Positions 23,785 through 36,141 of a stretch of 64,000 nucleotides of DNA are shown here, piece after piece (the stretch's first letter is position 1; each line of letters starts with the position of its first letter). Source of the stretch: Cryptomeria japonica. Taxonomy: Eukaryota; Streptophyta; Pinopsida; Cupressales; Cupressaceae. The translations under genes and the position numbers were made by a program. Location of the stretch: NCBI RefSeq assembly GCF_030272615.1, contig NC_081413.1:163961080-164025079 (forward strand), in the 5' to 3' direction. Below the pieces are notes generated by a model. It had not been told where the DNA came from. It searched no databases and saw only the letters and a list, made by a program, of their open reading frames with translations.

Positions 23785-24902
23785 TGTATACACCTAAAAA
23801 TGGTCTGAAGATGGTTAATTGAATTTCCAAATAATTTGATTAATTTCCCCATTCAGTCTACTTATAAATAAATCTAAGGATTGATTCATTAAGTTCATTT
23901 CAATAATTCTCCTTTGATTAATTAATATAAATTAATTAATCCTCTCCCCCATTTTAAATTCAGTCTTCTAATCTCATAATTAGTTAAAACAAATCAAATC
24001 ATGATTTGTTGAAATTAATTACCTTTTCCTAATATTTGAATTTCTAAATTTAAATTTGAGCACATGGCTGCTAACTTCTAACCACCTAACCTAACCACCC
24101 TCTAACCTAACCCATTCTATCTAATCCTGGGTTTAAAAAACCCTATCCTATCTTGCACATCCTAACCTCTTTTATCCTAACCTCTAATGGGTTGGATATT
24201 CTCCCCTTGAGACACATGGAACTTTTGCCACATGTCTCATCCCTTGGACACTTGCCCTCTCATGAGAAAGGTTCCTTGACAATTGTCACCACAGAGATGA
24301 CAAGTGTCCCTTCCTCCAACTTCTTCAATCTTAACCCTTGATATCTTCAGATCAAATCTGGACCGTCGATTCCTACCACCTCAACTTTGGCCTTGGAATT
24401 CCTATAAATACCCCTCATTTTCGAGCAATAAAGATCCCTTGCATTCATAGTTTAGCATCATTACTATAGGAAATTTTATCTCAATCATCTAGCATAATTA
24501 GCATCTTAGATTAAGCATGCATACAATCATGTATCTCATATCATTTTGGATTAATCTAGCTTATTTTGTTAATCTTGCATTCATCTAGTTTGCATTCATA
24601 TAGATTAAATCCTTCGTGTTGGTGTAGTCAAGCACTAGTATTTCTTAGAAAAATCTGAGAGCATATCTATACTCACATCTTTTAGGAGGCAATAGGTCAA
24701 TTTATCATGGTTTTACATTTATTGATTTTGATCAACTAACCATGCATGTAATGATCTATTGAGTGTTTGTGTTGTAGATGCAGATTCCATATTTCATGCG
24801 AATAATAGGTTTTCATTGATGGCAACTCATCATCTCAGGGAAAATGGTTTCATAGTTTGGTTAACCAGGAAATATTACACTTAACTGATAGATGTATTCA
24901 CA
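23785..24902 (+). repeat. 3' LTR of the Tat element (end approximate)
   Basis: It begins TGTATACACC right after the polypurine tract. A TATA-box-like cctataaatacccc lies at about 24400, followed by an AATAAA-like signal (caataaag) near 24428. A plausible CA end is the attcaca near 24902, but no target duplication or 5' LTR is available to confirm it. Confidence 0.55.
24390..24412 (+). promoter_or_regulatory. TATA-box-like promoter in the Tat LTR
   Basis: CTATAAATA lies in the U3 region about 610 bases inside the LTR. It is a canonical plant TATA box in a position suited to start retrotransposon RNA. Confidence 0.5.
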
Positions 24903-25010
24903 TTGATTTACACCAGCACCAACACCGACATTCACTTCATACATGGCTAAGTCCTAATCCCAGTAACGTTTATATGGAACCCAGTAATGAATAGGACCCG
25001 ACTAAGAAAA

Positions 25011-25734
25011 TATTTTGGTCCTGATTATGTCTTCATGGATTTTGGTGGTAATGTGTGATGTCCAACATAGTCATTGGATTTATGTTTGATTTTTATTATG
25101 TTCTAGCAGTCAACTTATTTCTATTTCTTTTTGAAGTCGACATGGTTAAGTTAGAAGGATATTTAAGAAGATCACTTCAATGATAGATCATATATGAGCT
25201 CTTGATTGCAAATATTTTAGTAAGTTTTTCTATGTGATTGGAAGCAATTGTGTGTAGTTTCACATGCATAGATTAGCCAGTAGCAAAATAGAGTATCAGA
25301 CAATCGGTATATAGAGAAGGATATCAGAGCATTCACCAAAACTTATCCAGCATGGTCAGATGTTATTTATAAGTTCATTTTCATTTTTAAACACTTGTAA
25401 GTGTTTTTTAAGTCAGTGAAACTTCCTATATTTTGTGTTTGAGTAGTGAGCTCTAGCGGTTGGCCTTTTTGCATGTACAAACCCTCTTATGTAATATTTG
25501 TATACCATGATCAAATACATAGATATTTTGGGTATCAACCCCACCATGGTTTTTCCATTTGCAAAGTTTTCCACGTATAAATCTTAGTGTTATGGTGTTT
25601 CCTTTCATTGCATTATTTTGTGTCTGCATTTTAATTTTATTTATTATTAACTGGTTAATAAGGAATAAGTTCAAAACTAACATTACTGGTAGAACATTGA
25701 TTCACCCCCCTCTCAGTGTTCTTGGATTCCAACA
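25011..25734 (+). mobile_element. Solo copia-type LTR
   Basis: Flanked by a perfect 5-bp duplication GAAAA (25006-25010 and 25735-25739). It begins TATTTTGG (TG apparently mutated to TA) and ends GGATTCCAACA. Close to the end is the gattcacccccctctcag motif shared by the other copia LTRs, and at 25440-25490 the reverse complement of the U5-side module (gagctc...ggcc...gcatgtac) seen in copia A and B. No primer site or coding region follows, so it is a recombination remnant. Confidence 0.78.
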
Positions 25735-25739
25735 GAAAA

Positions 25740-26202
25740 TACATAGCTAATATTGACTACAAACTTTAAGTGAATCAACTAAAATATATAGTTACTCAAA
25801 TAACTAGATGTAGGCCTAGCCCATCCACAAATGGGATTCTAGGGAGGACATGGTGGGTAAATTTTAAATAGAGATACATAGATTTGACAATTATAACAAT
25901 AGAAGGAGTGCACTCCAATAAATTAATTATGTTATGGCCTTCCATTGTGTCATTCTTATATGAAAACTTAGAGAATATATACAACGAGCACTAATATGGA
26001 TCAAGTAGAATATATAACTATGAAGAAACCAATGTGTAGGTTGGTAGGAACTATGGCATGAGAGTGATTTCCAAATAGGGTTGTATATGTTTACCACGTT
26101 TAATCTCAAAAATTAGAGAGTGGATCACATTGTTGGAGAAGAGAGTGATAACATGATAGTGAAAGATGATCCATAGTACATTGTTATTGAACACACATTA
26201 GA
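25740..26202. other. Unassigned AT-rich sequence
   Basis: No protein family, RNA gene or element boundary is recognisable between the solo LTR and the LTR-like block at 26203. Confidence 0.5.
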
Positions 26203-27288
26203 TGTTGGGAAGGGGGTGAATCAAAATTAAACTAAATTCCAAACCTCAATTTAACAATTAAAAACTTTATTCTAGATATGCACATTAACTTCATTAAGTA
26301 AAGCCATCATAACCACTCATATAAGAACACCAATATTTTATATGTGGAAAACCCAAAATAGGAAAAACCACAGTGAGCACTTGCTCATAGAAATGATCCA
26401 CTAATTAAAATGATTTACAGAAAAGGGAGATCACTACTTTGGACTTGAAGACCAAGACTAATTGCTCTTGGGGAAAGATACAAAAAGAGTACTTGCAAAC
26501 CTAAAGCTAACTGAAACAGGGCAAGATAAAGATTCACAACTTTCAAGAAAATAACTATATGAATAAGAGCATCTTAGTATGCTAATTACAATCATTGTTA
26601 TAGCACAATCTCTAACCTTATTGAAATATCTAGACCACCAGATATTTTATATCACTGCATCTACATCCACTGTTACTTCTACATTGCAATACCATCTGAC
26701 ACTACAACTCAAATCACATCATCATCCTTACATCAAGTCACACATACTCACTATTTAATTCCACACACACATATCTTGTTTGTTCATTATCATCATATAT
26801 ATATACCAAACTAGAATAAAAACATTCTCATCAAGTCAACCAAAAGATATATTGTAACGTGTATGCACATTTCCAACCCAAGATATAGAACTAGACCAAA
26901 ATATAAAACATGGAACATAAACTAGACCTAAATCAACATCCAACGTGCAAAACCAAACCAAAATAAAAATTCACACAAAACCACTAGACCAAAAAGTATA
27001 TGTTACATCTAACTCTGAACACATGTACCAATCATAATATTACACAAATAAAAGATTCCAAACCAAAATAGGAAACACCCAGACCACACAGATCAAGATT
27101 CCAACTGTCCTTACCATAAATAATAATTAGATCAACAGCCAACACAACCTATTTACATCCAAACCATAGAACCAATCAAAGCAACCTTTGGTCCAAAATT
27201 ATAACTACAAATACATCAACATTGTATCCAACTCAATTGATGTCTAGACCAAAACCCATCTGAACCACATTGTTTGACATCAATAACA
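26203..27288 (-). mobile_element. Copia-type LTR-like block, minus orientation
   Basis: The plus-strand edge TGTTGGGAAGGGGGTGAATCA is the reversed terminal motif of the copia LTRs here, and the gtggaaaaccc...ggaaaaaccac phrase near 26343 corresponds to the R/U5 side. The other edge, gacatcaataaca near 27288, matches the usual LTR start in reverse complement. No target duplication was found, so both ends and the solo status are tentative. Confidence 0.5.
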
Positions 27289-27544
27289 ACAAAGCATACA
27301 TCTGTAACAGTTGTAGTTGAAATCTTCTTGTATATTGCTAGTTACAATGAAGATTAGATTGATGGTCCTATTAAAATTTACAATGCATATAATATCCCCA
27401 TTTAAATGAGAAACGTAGAAATCCCTAATGTTTAACTTGTTTGCAATGAGGCTATGTAAAAATTATAATAAAAGGTTTGAGTTTTCCAACACAAGCAATC
27501 CAACCATATTGGTTAGAGGAAGCAACTTCAAATATTAGACAGAT

Positions 27545-28120
27545 TAATTAGACTAAAGAGGATGTCACTCTTTTCATACCACCCCAATCATAGAATGATT
27601 TGATTGAGGTCATTCATTTGTATGAATTGGGACCAACAAGGTGTTGTTGATTGTTTAGACAAAAATGAGATAAGTAACCAAGAGGTTGACTTCGTGCTAT
27701 GTACCCAAGAGGATGGACAAAAAACAATAAGCTCAACTGACAAAATTTGAAGACTTTCAATATAGAGGTTGCAAAAAATATCATAGGGGAGTCATATTGG
27801 AGTGCTTCATCTAAGTATGCAATTATAGATATTAACATTTGATGTCTATGTTGATAATTTTAATAAACATGAAGCACAAAAGAAGAGAAATCAAGAATTG
27901 CAAAAACAAAAAAATGAGCATATGTGGTAGAGGAAAGCAAAATGAGAAGAAAACCAAGTAGAAAGGAAGAAATTATATTGGATAAGCAAGCAATAAAACA
28001 GCAAGTGGTAGAGGATAAGTCCATGTTAAAACAAGAGAGGGAGATTAGACAAGACCATGCCAAGGATACTTGACAACTGAAGGAAGCTCAAAAGCAAGTA
28101 GAAAAGATTGAGATCTAAAT
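27545..28120 (+). pseudogene. Degraded coding remnant, K/E-rich
   Basis: Frames on the plus strand give short protein-like stretches. The last part (about 27945-28120) encodes a Lys/Glu/Gln-rich helical sequence with one stop, ending near 28118. It could be the tail of an old gag or an unknown transposon protein. I do not recognise a family. Confidence 0.3.
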
Positions 28121-29401
28121 AAATATAAGACTACAATGACATCTTCTATATCCCCCCCAACACCATATTCTAATGGATATGTTCAACATCTTGTCTCTAG
28201 CTTTTGTAACTCTCAGTAATCTATAAGTTGGAACTTCCCCTAGCTGCTTAGAGAAATTATAAGTAAATTAAGATGCAAACCAAGCATTTCTTTCTCATAT
28301 AGCAATTTACTACATACCTCTCCTAACCAACTAAAAATGACTACAAGTGTAGAAAAGTGTGTTTCTATTGAATATGAAACACCGACCCCTTTCTTGGCTT
28401 TGTAGAGCAAAATAAATATTTCTTTGTTTCAAATACATGTAATTTTGTGTAGTCTATATTTGTAGTTTGAGAGTAGATATAACTATGATATGATTATAAA
28501 AAATGAAAATATTGTTGTTAAAATTGGAACCTTACATTTATAACAGATGACATGAAAATTAATATAGGGCTTCAATAATATGTTGGTATGTTAGTAGTAT
28601 AATGCAAATATGTACTTTTTGTAGTATCACTTAATTCCGCTATGTTTTAGTAATATTTTTTTTGTAGTAGCACATAATTCCAACATGTATCAATCATTTA
28701 TATTTTATGATTATTGTTCTTCCAATATGTTTTAGTCATATATAATTTAAGCTAATTGTTTTGTAAGTTTTTTTCTTGAAGCCATTGAGTTGAAGCCTTA
28801 ATATATGCAAGTGTATAACAAAATAAGGAACACAATTGAGCAACATACATAAAGAGTGTCATATTTGTTAACAAAAGAACAAATAAATATATGTTTAAAA
28901 CTAAAATGAGCAACATGATTGAGAAGCATACATACTAAGTATATGCATAATGAGATACAACTTTGATTGTATTATAACATTTGAATATGCAAGCTCTAGT
29001 ATTTAGTGTATATGTATGCATGCATGTGTGCACGTTTATATATATGGATGTATACATATATGTACATACATACATATACATGTATGCAACAACTAGAAGT
29101 TGATTTATATATATGTATGTGATGTATGTAGATGGAAAGCATAATAAGAATGATAAGATGCAAGAGAGATATATGTAACTATGATATAATTAAAAATGGA
29201 TAATATTATCATTTTTAAATTTGGACCCTTTGATTTGTAACAAGTGACTAAAATGTTATATAGGGCCTAATTAAAATGCCTCTAAATATTTTATGCACTA
29301 AGTACCTATATATTAGCAATATTTTGATTTATTAAGCTTGAATTTAATAGTTAATTTTTGTAACCCATTTCTGTTGCAAATGTGATGTTGATGATTATGA
29401 T
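28121..29401. other. Unassigned AT-rich sequence with TA/TG microsatellite
   Basis: No coding evidence. At 29005-29110 an imperfect (TATG/TACA)n microsatellite can form local palindromes. Confidence 0.5.
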
Positions 29402-30329
29402 TGTTAGTTGTCATTTATGTCAACATAATGGTTGTCATTAATGTCAACACATGGTTTTGGTGTTGGTGATCCTAAAGATGTGTTCTAGTTGGTATTCAAC
29501 ACAGATTGGTTGAGTTGATGGTGATCTGGATCTCTATGTTTCTTGGATATGATGATGATCTATTGTACTGATGTTTATCTTAGTTCCATTATTATTTTTG
29601 TTGGTTTGGGTAGGGCTCTTTTGGGTCCAGATTATGTCCACAATTTGAGGATGAGTGTCAGCATTTGTGTAGCGTGTAAGTTGTGATTTGGGTTCAAAAT
29701 CTATGAAAGATGTAACATGTCGATCTGACCGATGATGTGTGTTTTGGTATGGTCTACTTCTCATTCCTTCCCACTACCTAAATGTTTAGTGTTTACCTAT
29801 TTTAGATCTCTGTATTGGCCAACTTAGAAGATTATGTTTCTTGGAGACAATATATATATGAGGATGATCTGAATGAGTTAGTGTGGAAAATGTGTGGCAT
29901 TTGTATGGAAGATATGTGAGATTCAAAAGGAAAGATCTGATTGTTGATGATATGTGAAGTGTATTGGTATTGAGGCACCAAAAGTAGTCTAATATTGCAT
30001 ATTGTGTTACAATGGTGGATTATTTATTTTCTTTCTTCCTTCCTTCAGTAGTGAGCCTTTTTTTGGGTAGTGGGCAGTGGGCCATCCTTTGTAAAAATCA
30101 CCTTAATCGATCATATATTGAGTGATAAGATTCTCTGTGGTTTTTTCCTTCTTGGGTTTTTCATGTCATAAATGGTGTTTATTGTGTGATGTTTTGTGTG
30201 TATTTGTTTTCATGTTATATATGCTTTAACTAATTTTGTTGATTATTCCAGATGTGTGAAAGCATTAAAGAAATTGTTTAAGTTGTCAACTAATTCACCC
30301 CTCCCCCCTCTCAGTTGCTTGGATATTCA
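29402..30329 (+). mobile_element. Solo copia-type LTR
   Basis: It begins TGTTAGTTGTCATTTATGTCAACA and ends TTGGATATTCA, with ATGAT (29397-29401) and ATAAT (30330-30334) as a 4/5 target duplication. The aattcacccctcccccctctcag terminal motif lies just before the end, and gtggttttttccttcttgggtttttcatg near 30138 matches the R/U5 side of the other copia LTRs. No internal coding sequence adjoins it. Confidence 0.68.
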
Positions 30330-30334
30330 ATAAT

Positions 30335-32090
30335 TTCTATTTAATTATGAGATGGAATTGAAACAAGGGTGTACCACCCTGAATACGAGACCTTCAATCA
30401 GGAATGAGCAGAGGTTGCCTTCCTAAACTCTATATTTTGTAGAGGATATTCAAAGAAAACAAAGGAGAATTCATAATATGTTGTCGCATGGTGAAAATGA
30501 CACTGGGTGTTCCCTCTTATAAAATCATTCAAATGTGGAAAATGAATGCATTGATTTGTTGTTGATGATTTGGAAATTTGAAAATATGTGGGAAAGAATC
30601 AATCATTTCAAATTGCAGTTGCCATTTATGTCTAATTTCTATGGTGGCTTGAATGAATTAGGTTTTATATTCAAAAATAGGAGTTTGTCTTGAACAAACA
30701 ATATAACCAATATTACTTGTAATTGGACCATAAACATGTTTGTCAATAACACAAACATAAACATGCATGGGCTAAAAGGCTTAAGACTACAATGTAACAT
30801 AGAGAGTGTTTCAATTAATAAATACAAACAAATTCATAAAACCCTATATAGATGAGCATGCACACAAGACTATTAAATTTGTCTACCATTATGTTTAATA
30901 TAAAAGGTCCTCCATGATGGGAGTAGTGGTTTATCAAGATCAATTCTTGGTGATAAATCATGAAATTGGTCAAAAAGGTGTGTGACATACTTTAAAATGT
31001 ATAGATTAGTGCACAATGGAAAATCAGTTGTGTTCAATTGGTGTGTTTTACATTCCTAACCCTATAGTGTGTATTGTGTTATGATTAGTCAACTTGTGAC
31101 TACCTTAACTCTTAAATAAGCTACACATATACACATAGGTCATCCTAGGAGTCATATTTAAGTATCTAAGTCTTTCTAGGTGGTATCCAGATCATAATAT
31201 AGTATGTCTATGAGGTATATATTATTATTATCATCATGTTGAGTAAAGAGTTCTTATTGAAGTCTATTATCATCAAGTGCAAAAACTTTGACCTACACAA
31301 AACAAAAGGAAACCTTTGAAAGTCAAAATTGGGCATAAAAGAAAATAGACAAGATACGATCTACCACACTTGATCATCAAAAACCAGACCATGACTAGTG
31401 CTCAATAAGAAGAGATGTCTTGAGGCCCCAAACTAGCCCAAACCAAAAAGAGAAAGGCTACTCACCTTTCAGCCTACATGAATTGATCGAGTAAAGTTGA
31501 TAAACTCACTGATCCAATTATCATTCCATATTGGCTCCATATGATATTGCATCTTTAGAAAAGAACAACTCTTCCTCACTTTGAACCAGTGCCATTATAG
31601 ATTTATACCCCTTATGTCCATGATAAGGGGCAAACATTCAACCCTCCTATTTGGCTTGAGAGACTTATAGAGATATTTGGGCACCAGGATCCCAATGTTT
31701 GACACAACACAAAACAAGACATCCTCCACACCACCCAAGTACTCCACCTTTTACTAATAATCTTGCCGTTGTAAGAATTTTTTCTTTATGTATATTAATT
31801 TCAAGTAGTTTCACAATGAAATGAGAGGCAACATTTGTATTCACTTTGCATCTTCTACAGAGCTCAAAATTTCCTACCCAAGAAATAATCTCAACACTAT
31901 AATTTCCAAAGCTCCTGATATCTTGAAGATTGATTTGATTCTTTCATTCAAGATATATCCAATAAATGTCATTTGTCTCTTAGTTCCAATCAATCTAATG
32001 GGAGATTCCATAATCCCCCTCAAAGGGGTATATTATTATCAAGTATTTTCAATATATTTCATAGTATATTATTCTTGTTCAATTTATTTC
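30335..32090. other. Unassigned sequence, possibly including an LTR end
   Basis: No supported gene. Minus-strand frames around 31200-31700 give stretches of protein-like text broken by stops that I cannot place in a family. The right end may be an LTR, because a tRNA-iMet primer site follows it. Confidence 0.35.
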
Positions 32091-32098
32091 ATAATAAG

Positions 32099-32110
32099 TG
32101 GTATCAGAGC
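32099..32110 (+). other. Orphan tRNA-iMet primer-binding site
   Basis: TGGTATCAGAGC, a 12-base match to the plant initiator tRNA-Met complement, follows a possible LTR end (tttca, about 32091). It suggests the 5' part of another plus-strand copia-type element whose interior is lost downstream. Confidence 0.5.
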
Positions 32111-32522
32111 ACGATCTTTGCATTGTGAAGGCAAGGCATTTGAAGGTCATTTTGGAAATTGCATACATTTCAAATTTGTGCAATTTTTTTTCTTAATTTT
32201 AAAGGGTTTCTGAATAACATATCAAAGCATATTTAATCCAAGTTTGAGATAAATTGGATTTGAAATGGGAAAGTTATTGTAGAACTAGTTTTTTTGCCCT
32301 AATTTTTTATGAAGAGAATATCTCACATATATGAGAGAATTTATCCCATATTTTTAAAGGGTTTTTGAGAAGGTCATGAGGTATTCTATAATAAAAATTT
32401 AAAAGGATTTGGTGTATAAATAAAAGACTTATTGAAAAATTAGTGTTTCCAATAACTTCATTCTCAAGGCTACAAATCAACTAATTTCTTAGAGATTTTT
32501 TTAGAAAGTAATATCTAGGATT
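32111..32522. other. Possible 5' leader downstream of the orphan primer site
   Basis: AT-rich and non-coding. It holds two similar phrases, ttttaaagggttt at about 32198 and 32356. Nothing else is recognisable. Confidence 0.3.
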
Positions 32523-32523
32523 T

Positions 32524-32682
32524 GTGGAAAAAGAAGGAAAAAGGAAAAGTAACAAGTACATTAAATAGAAGAAAAGGAGAAGGAGAAGAAGCAAGAGCCA
32601 GAGAAAGGAAAAGATAAAGCACAAGAGGAAGAGAAAGAGGAAGAGAAAGAGAAGGAGAAAGAGAAAGAGAAAGAGAAAGAGG

Positions 32683-32714
<32 letters not shown>

Positions 32715-32960
32715 GAAAGAGAAAGAGAAAGAAAAAAAGAAAGAAGGAGGAGGAGAAGGAGGAGGAGGAGAATCAAGAGAAGAGGAAGGAGAAGAAAAGG
32801 AGAAGGAGAAGAAGAAGTAAAAAGAAGGAAAAAAGAGTGGGAGGAAGAGGAAGAAGAGAAAGAGGAAGAATAATAGGGATATGAGAAAGAGGGAGATTAT
32901 GAGGGAGATGAGGAAGAGGGAGAGGAAGGAGGATAATGAGAAGAAGAAGGGAAGTTATTA
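32524..32960 (+). repeat. GA-rich microsatellite with a 150-bp pure purine run
   Basis: Imperfect (GAGAAA)n/(GAAGGA)n. Positions 32623-32772 contain only A and G on the plus strand. The minus-strand Ser/Phe/Leu-rich open frames here are artefacts of the repeat. Confidence 0.85.
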
Positions 32961-33079
32961 AAAAAGTGTAGTGCTGCACAAAAGAACCTTGTGGAAGCAC
33001 GTCATCATAACCAAACTCATTGAAAGGGTAGGGAACCAATTTATTTTTGTATGTTGTGGAGTAGTGGACCTCCATTTCC

Positions 33080-34750
33080 TTCCTTTATCCATTTCCCTAA
33101 AAGATTGTTTGTAGGGAAATAACCTGGAAAATCACATGCCTCCATGTTAATCATGATGAGATAGCGAGACTTCTACACATCATCCATACACATTATTGTC
33201 CTTTATGGGCATTTGTCTTTGTGCTCCACAAAATATCAACTTTTATCAAACCTCATATCACAATGAAACATCCTACATCTATCTACCCTTTTAATCAAAC
33301 TCTTAGCTACAACTTCCATCTTCTCTACAAGAAATGACATCATTATTTCAATCTCTTGAACAAATTCTTCAATTCTTATATCATTCACATCCCTAGAAAG
33401 AAATTTTATTGAAACACACCTGAATAGTTTAGACCTCAAAAAGTCATCCAAAGCATCCCTTACAACTTTATAAAGGGATTGTAACCTACTACTTATTCTC
33501 AATTTCCCACTTCCAATTGCTTAAGATTCAACCTGTTGATGAAGGTAATCTAACATTTCCACCATCAAGTACTTGACATAGGAAGTGGTATGTTTAAGAG
33601 AATTAGTGGAAGCCTTCTTTATATTCGCAAAAACACTAACCAATTACTGGTGCACAATTAGATAAATAAAAGGTAGTTTGTCAATTTCATATATAATTGA
33701 GGCATCCAAAAATAGGTCACTCCTTCACAGAATCGAATGTTCCATGTTTACAACTAGAATTTAGTCAATCTTGGTCTCATTTGTAGCCAAATTTGCTAAC
33801 TCATTAGCATCATGGTTTGCTTCTCTATATACATGATTATTCATGTATGATTCAAAGGTCTTAGAAATGGCCATAGCCTCTTCCAATAGAGCCTATACAT
33901 ACCAGTTTGGAGTCAATCCTTTTCTAAGTGCATTGATGGCAATTGCCAAGTCTCCTTCAATGTCAACCCTTAGGACCTTTGATTGTTTGCATTTGCGTAG
34001 ACCCAAAATAAAATCCCTAAATTCAACAATGTTATTTGTGCCTATAGAGATGGGAAGAGTTAGCCCGCTAACAATTGATCCTTGCTAATCTCTTATCAAA
34101 CATCCAATACCAAATATTCTTGGATTTCCTTTTGAAGCTTTGTTGAAGTTTAACTTCATCCAACTCATTGGCAAAGCAATCCATTTAACTTCTTCTCTTA
34201 ACTTGATGGTGTCAAAGCCTTTAGGACCAACAATTGGAGTACAACATAGTCCAAACCAATTATTTTTTATTTTTGTATCCCAAGCACTAAAGCAAGCTTG
34301 TTTACCACCATGATTTTTAACCCTATTGTTTGTTGTCTCCACTATTGAATCTTCTACCTTATATAGGAAAAACTCCTAGTTCATTGCCTTGTCTTGGAAA
34401 ATCCTTCATATACTTTTCTTCCATAATTCCCACATCAAAATAGATGGAAAAATGATCCATAAACATGAGAAAGTAGAAGTTTCATTAAACAGGGGCAATG
34501 ACTTAATCAAACTCCAAAAGTCACCTTAGAGAGAACTCTTCTAGCTAAGCTTTGTGCACAACCACATCCAACATGCTTACACAAATAAATATCCCAAGAA
34601 TAGATGATCAATGGTTTCTTCACTACTGACACATAAGACACATTTTGAGGGACCTTCAATCCCATTTTCCTAAACTTTTTAGTCATCAACACTTTCTTTT
34701 AAAGAGTAGCACATGTGAATGTTCCAACCTTGGGCATGCAATGTTTATGT
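33080..34750 (-). pseudogene. LINE ORF2 3' part: zf-RVT-like region and RNase H
   Basis: Near 34690-34507 the frame reads VLMTKKFRKMGLKVP followed by a Cys-poor remnant of the zf-RVT region (usual C-X2-C positions partly lost). At about 34342-34085 the RNase H start reads MKLNFNKASKGNPRIFGIGC, where the first catalytic Asp of FDGASKGNPG is Asn-Lys. The domain continues (34084-33780) with a frame including DIEGDLAIAINALRKG and ends near EANHDANELANLA. The 33502-33236 open frame (88 codons) is in the extended tail. Copia A interrupts the gene at 34750/41402. Confidence 0.78.
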
Positions 34751-35814
34751 TGTTAGGTCCCGGAGACAATTGAGAGGGGGGGGGGGGTGAATTAGTTGTC
34801 AAATAAATTCAAAACAAAAACATCTTAACCAACTTACTACTTAATACCAGTGAACCAACCTTTTATACAGATGGATAGTTTTATCAGATAATTGCAATAC
34901 CAGAAAAGATTAATGCATGAAACAAAAAGACAAAGTCATCCACAACACATAACACCAATATTTGTACATGGAAACCCTATAAGGGGAAAAACCACGGTGG
35001 GAAACCTTACCCATAATCAGATGATACTACTACAAATAGTAAGTGTATACAAATGGGGTTTGCACATGTAGAAAGGCCAAGCGCCTAGAGCTCACTACTC
35101 AATCACAAAATAGGAGTCACACTAATTACAATTGGATGGTTAAATCTAATAAGAATGTACTACTCAAAATAGCATCTTCATATGTTGGATTCAGTACCGG
35201 TGTAGTTCTGATATGCTTTCACAAAAACCTTGTTTCACCTTCAAATGATGTCCGTGTGTATAGCTCTGCATAATCTCGCATATACCCTCACACAATTCTT
35301 CTTCGCATTCCACATCCGATCTTACAAATAGGATCTTACATTTATATTATAACCTAGGACCAATTTTAGTAGGTCATCTCTAAAAGATATTAAAATAAAA
35401 TCAATGTATAATTAAATTAATGCTTGATGCAATAACTAATTCAACATGTTGGCTTAATTCATTTACAACAATAATAAATCATCTCCATAGCGTGCCATGT
35501 TGATCTAGAAAAGATAAACCTACCGGTGTATAACCTGGACCTATTTGTCGGTAACATCAAATATGCAAATATGAATATACCAATAATCAAATCTCCAAGA
35601 CAAGGTGTCCAAATGATGTCTTCAACATAACCAAGTGTTTTCCATGCCATTCCAAGTGATGGTGATCATTATATCCTGCTGGTGTACCAGATACCGGTGA
35701 CTATGCATAAGTCATTTGCTTGCCGGTGAATGTTGTTGATTCTCCAAAGTGCTAGAGTTGATAAGTGTTAGTAGGTGTTGACATCAATGACAAAACCATA
35801 CCAAAATACCAACA
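34751..35814 (-). repeat. 3' LTR of copia A
   Basis: 1064 bp, pairing with 40343-41401. The plus-strand edge is TGTTAGGTCCC, followed by a G12 run and tgaatta. The U5-side module with the gcacatgt...ggcc...gagctcact phrase is at 35058-35100. Confidence 0.9.
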
Positions 35815-35831
35815 ATCTCCCCCTTTGGCAT
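35815..35831 (-). other. Polypurine tract of copia A
   Basis: On the minus strand the tract reads GCCAAAGGGGGAGAT and abuts the TGTTGG LTR start. The same sequence occurs in copia B. Confidence 0.85.
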
Positions 35832-36141
35832 TGATGGAAACACAAGATGGAAAAACCATCAAAGTGCCAAATAGAAATGCCAAATACCAAAATACCAACA
35901 ATTACCAAAATATAAGTAGTCTCTCCCAAAGTAATAATCTCTCCCCCTGAGAGTGACATGTGTTTCCTTGTGTTTTTCCATACAAATCTCTCCCCCATTG
36001 AAATCAAATGCCAAAGTTACTACAAAATCAAGTTCATTACAAAATACCAACCAATTTAATATATAGAAGTAGCTTCCTCATCAAAGTCGGAGTAAAATAT
36101 TTCTCTATTAATTCTATCAGTTGATGAGAAACATCAACTCT

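Larger units (their letters stand above)
15030..24902 (+). mobile_element. Decayed Tat-lineage Ty3/gypsy retrotransposon
   Basis: Domain order on the plus strand is gag, protease, G-patch-like segment and Q/E-rich linker, RT, RNase H, second RNase H, integrase, long 3' region, polypurine tract and 3' LTR. The extra RNase H between the regular RNase H and integrase, the CX2HX4HX4C finger in gag and the lack of a chromodomain fit the Tat clade. Several frameshifts and many stops leave no functional protein. No matching 5' LTR is visible; it may lie left of the window or be lost. The end of the 3' LTR is approximate. Confidence 0.8.

Noticed and set aside
31821-32213. 130-codon ORF
   Set aside because: It overlaps a likely LTR end and primer-binding site and has no family character.
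32623-32772. Regular short repeats as a CRISPR-like array
   Set aside because: Simple microsatellite without spacers, in a plant genome.
32561-33075. Ser/Phe/Leu-rich minus-strand ORFs
   Set aside because: Low-complexity translation of the GA/CT microsatellite.
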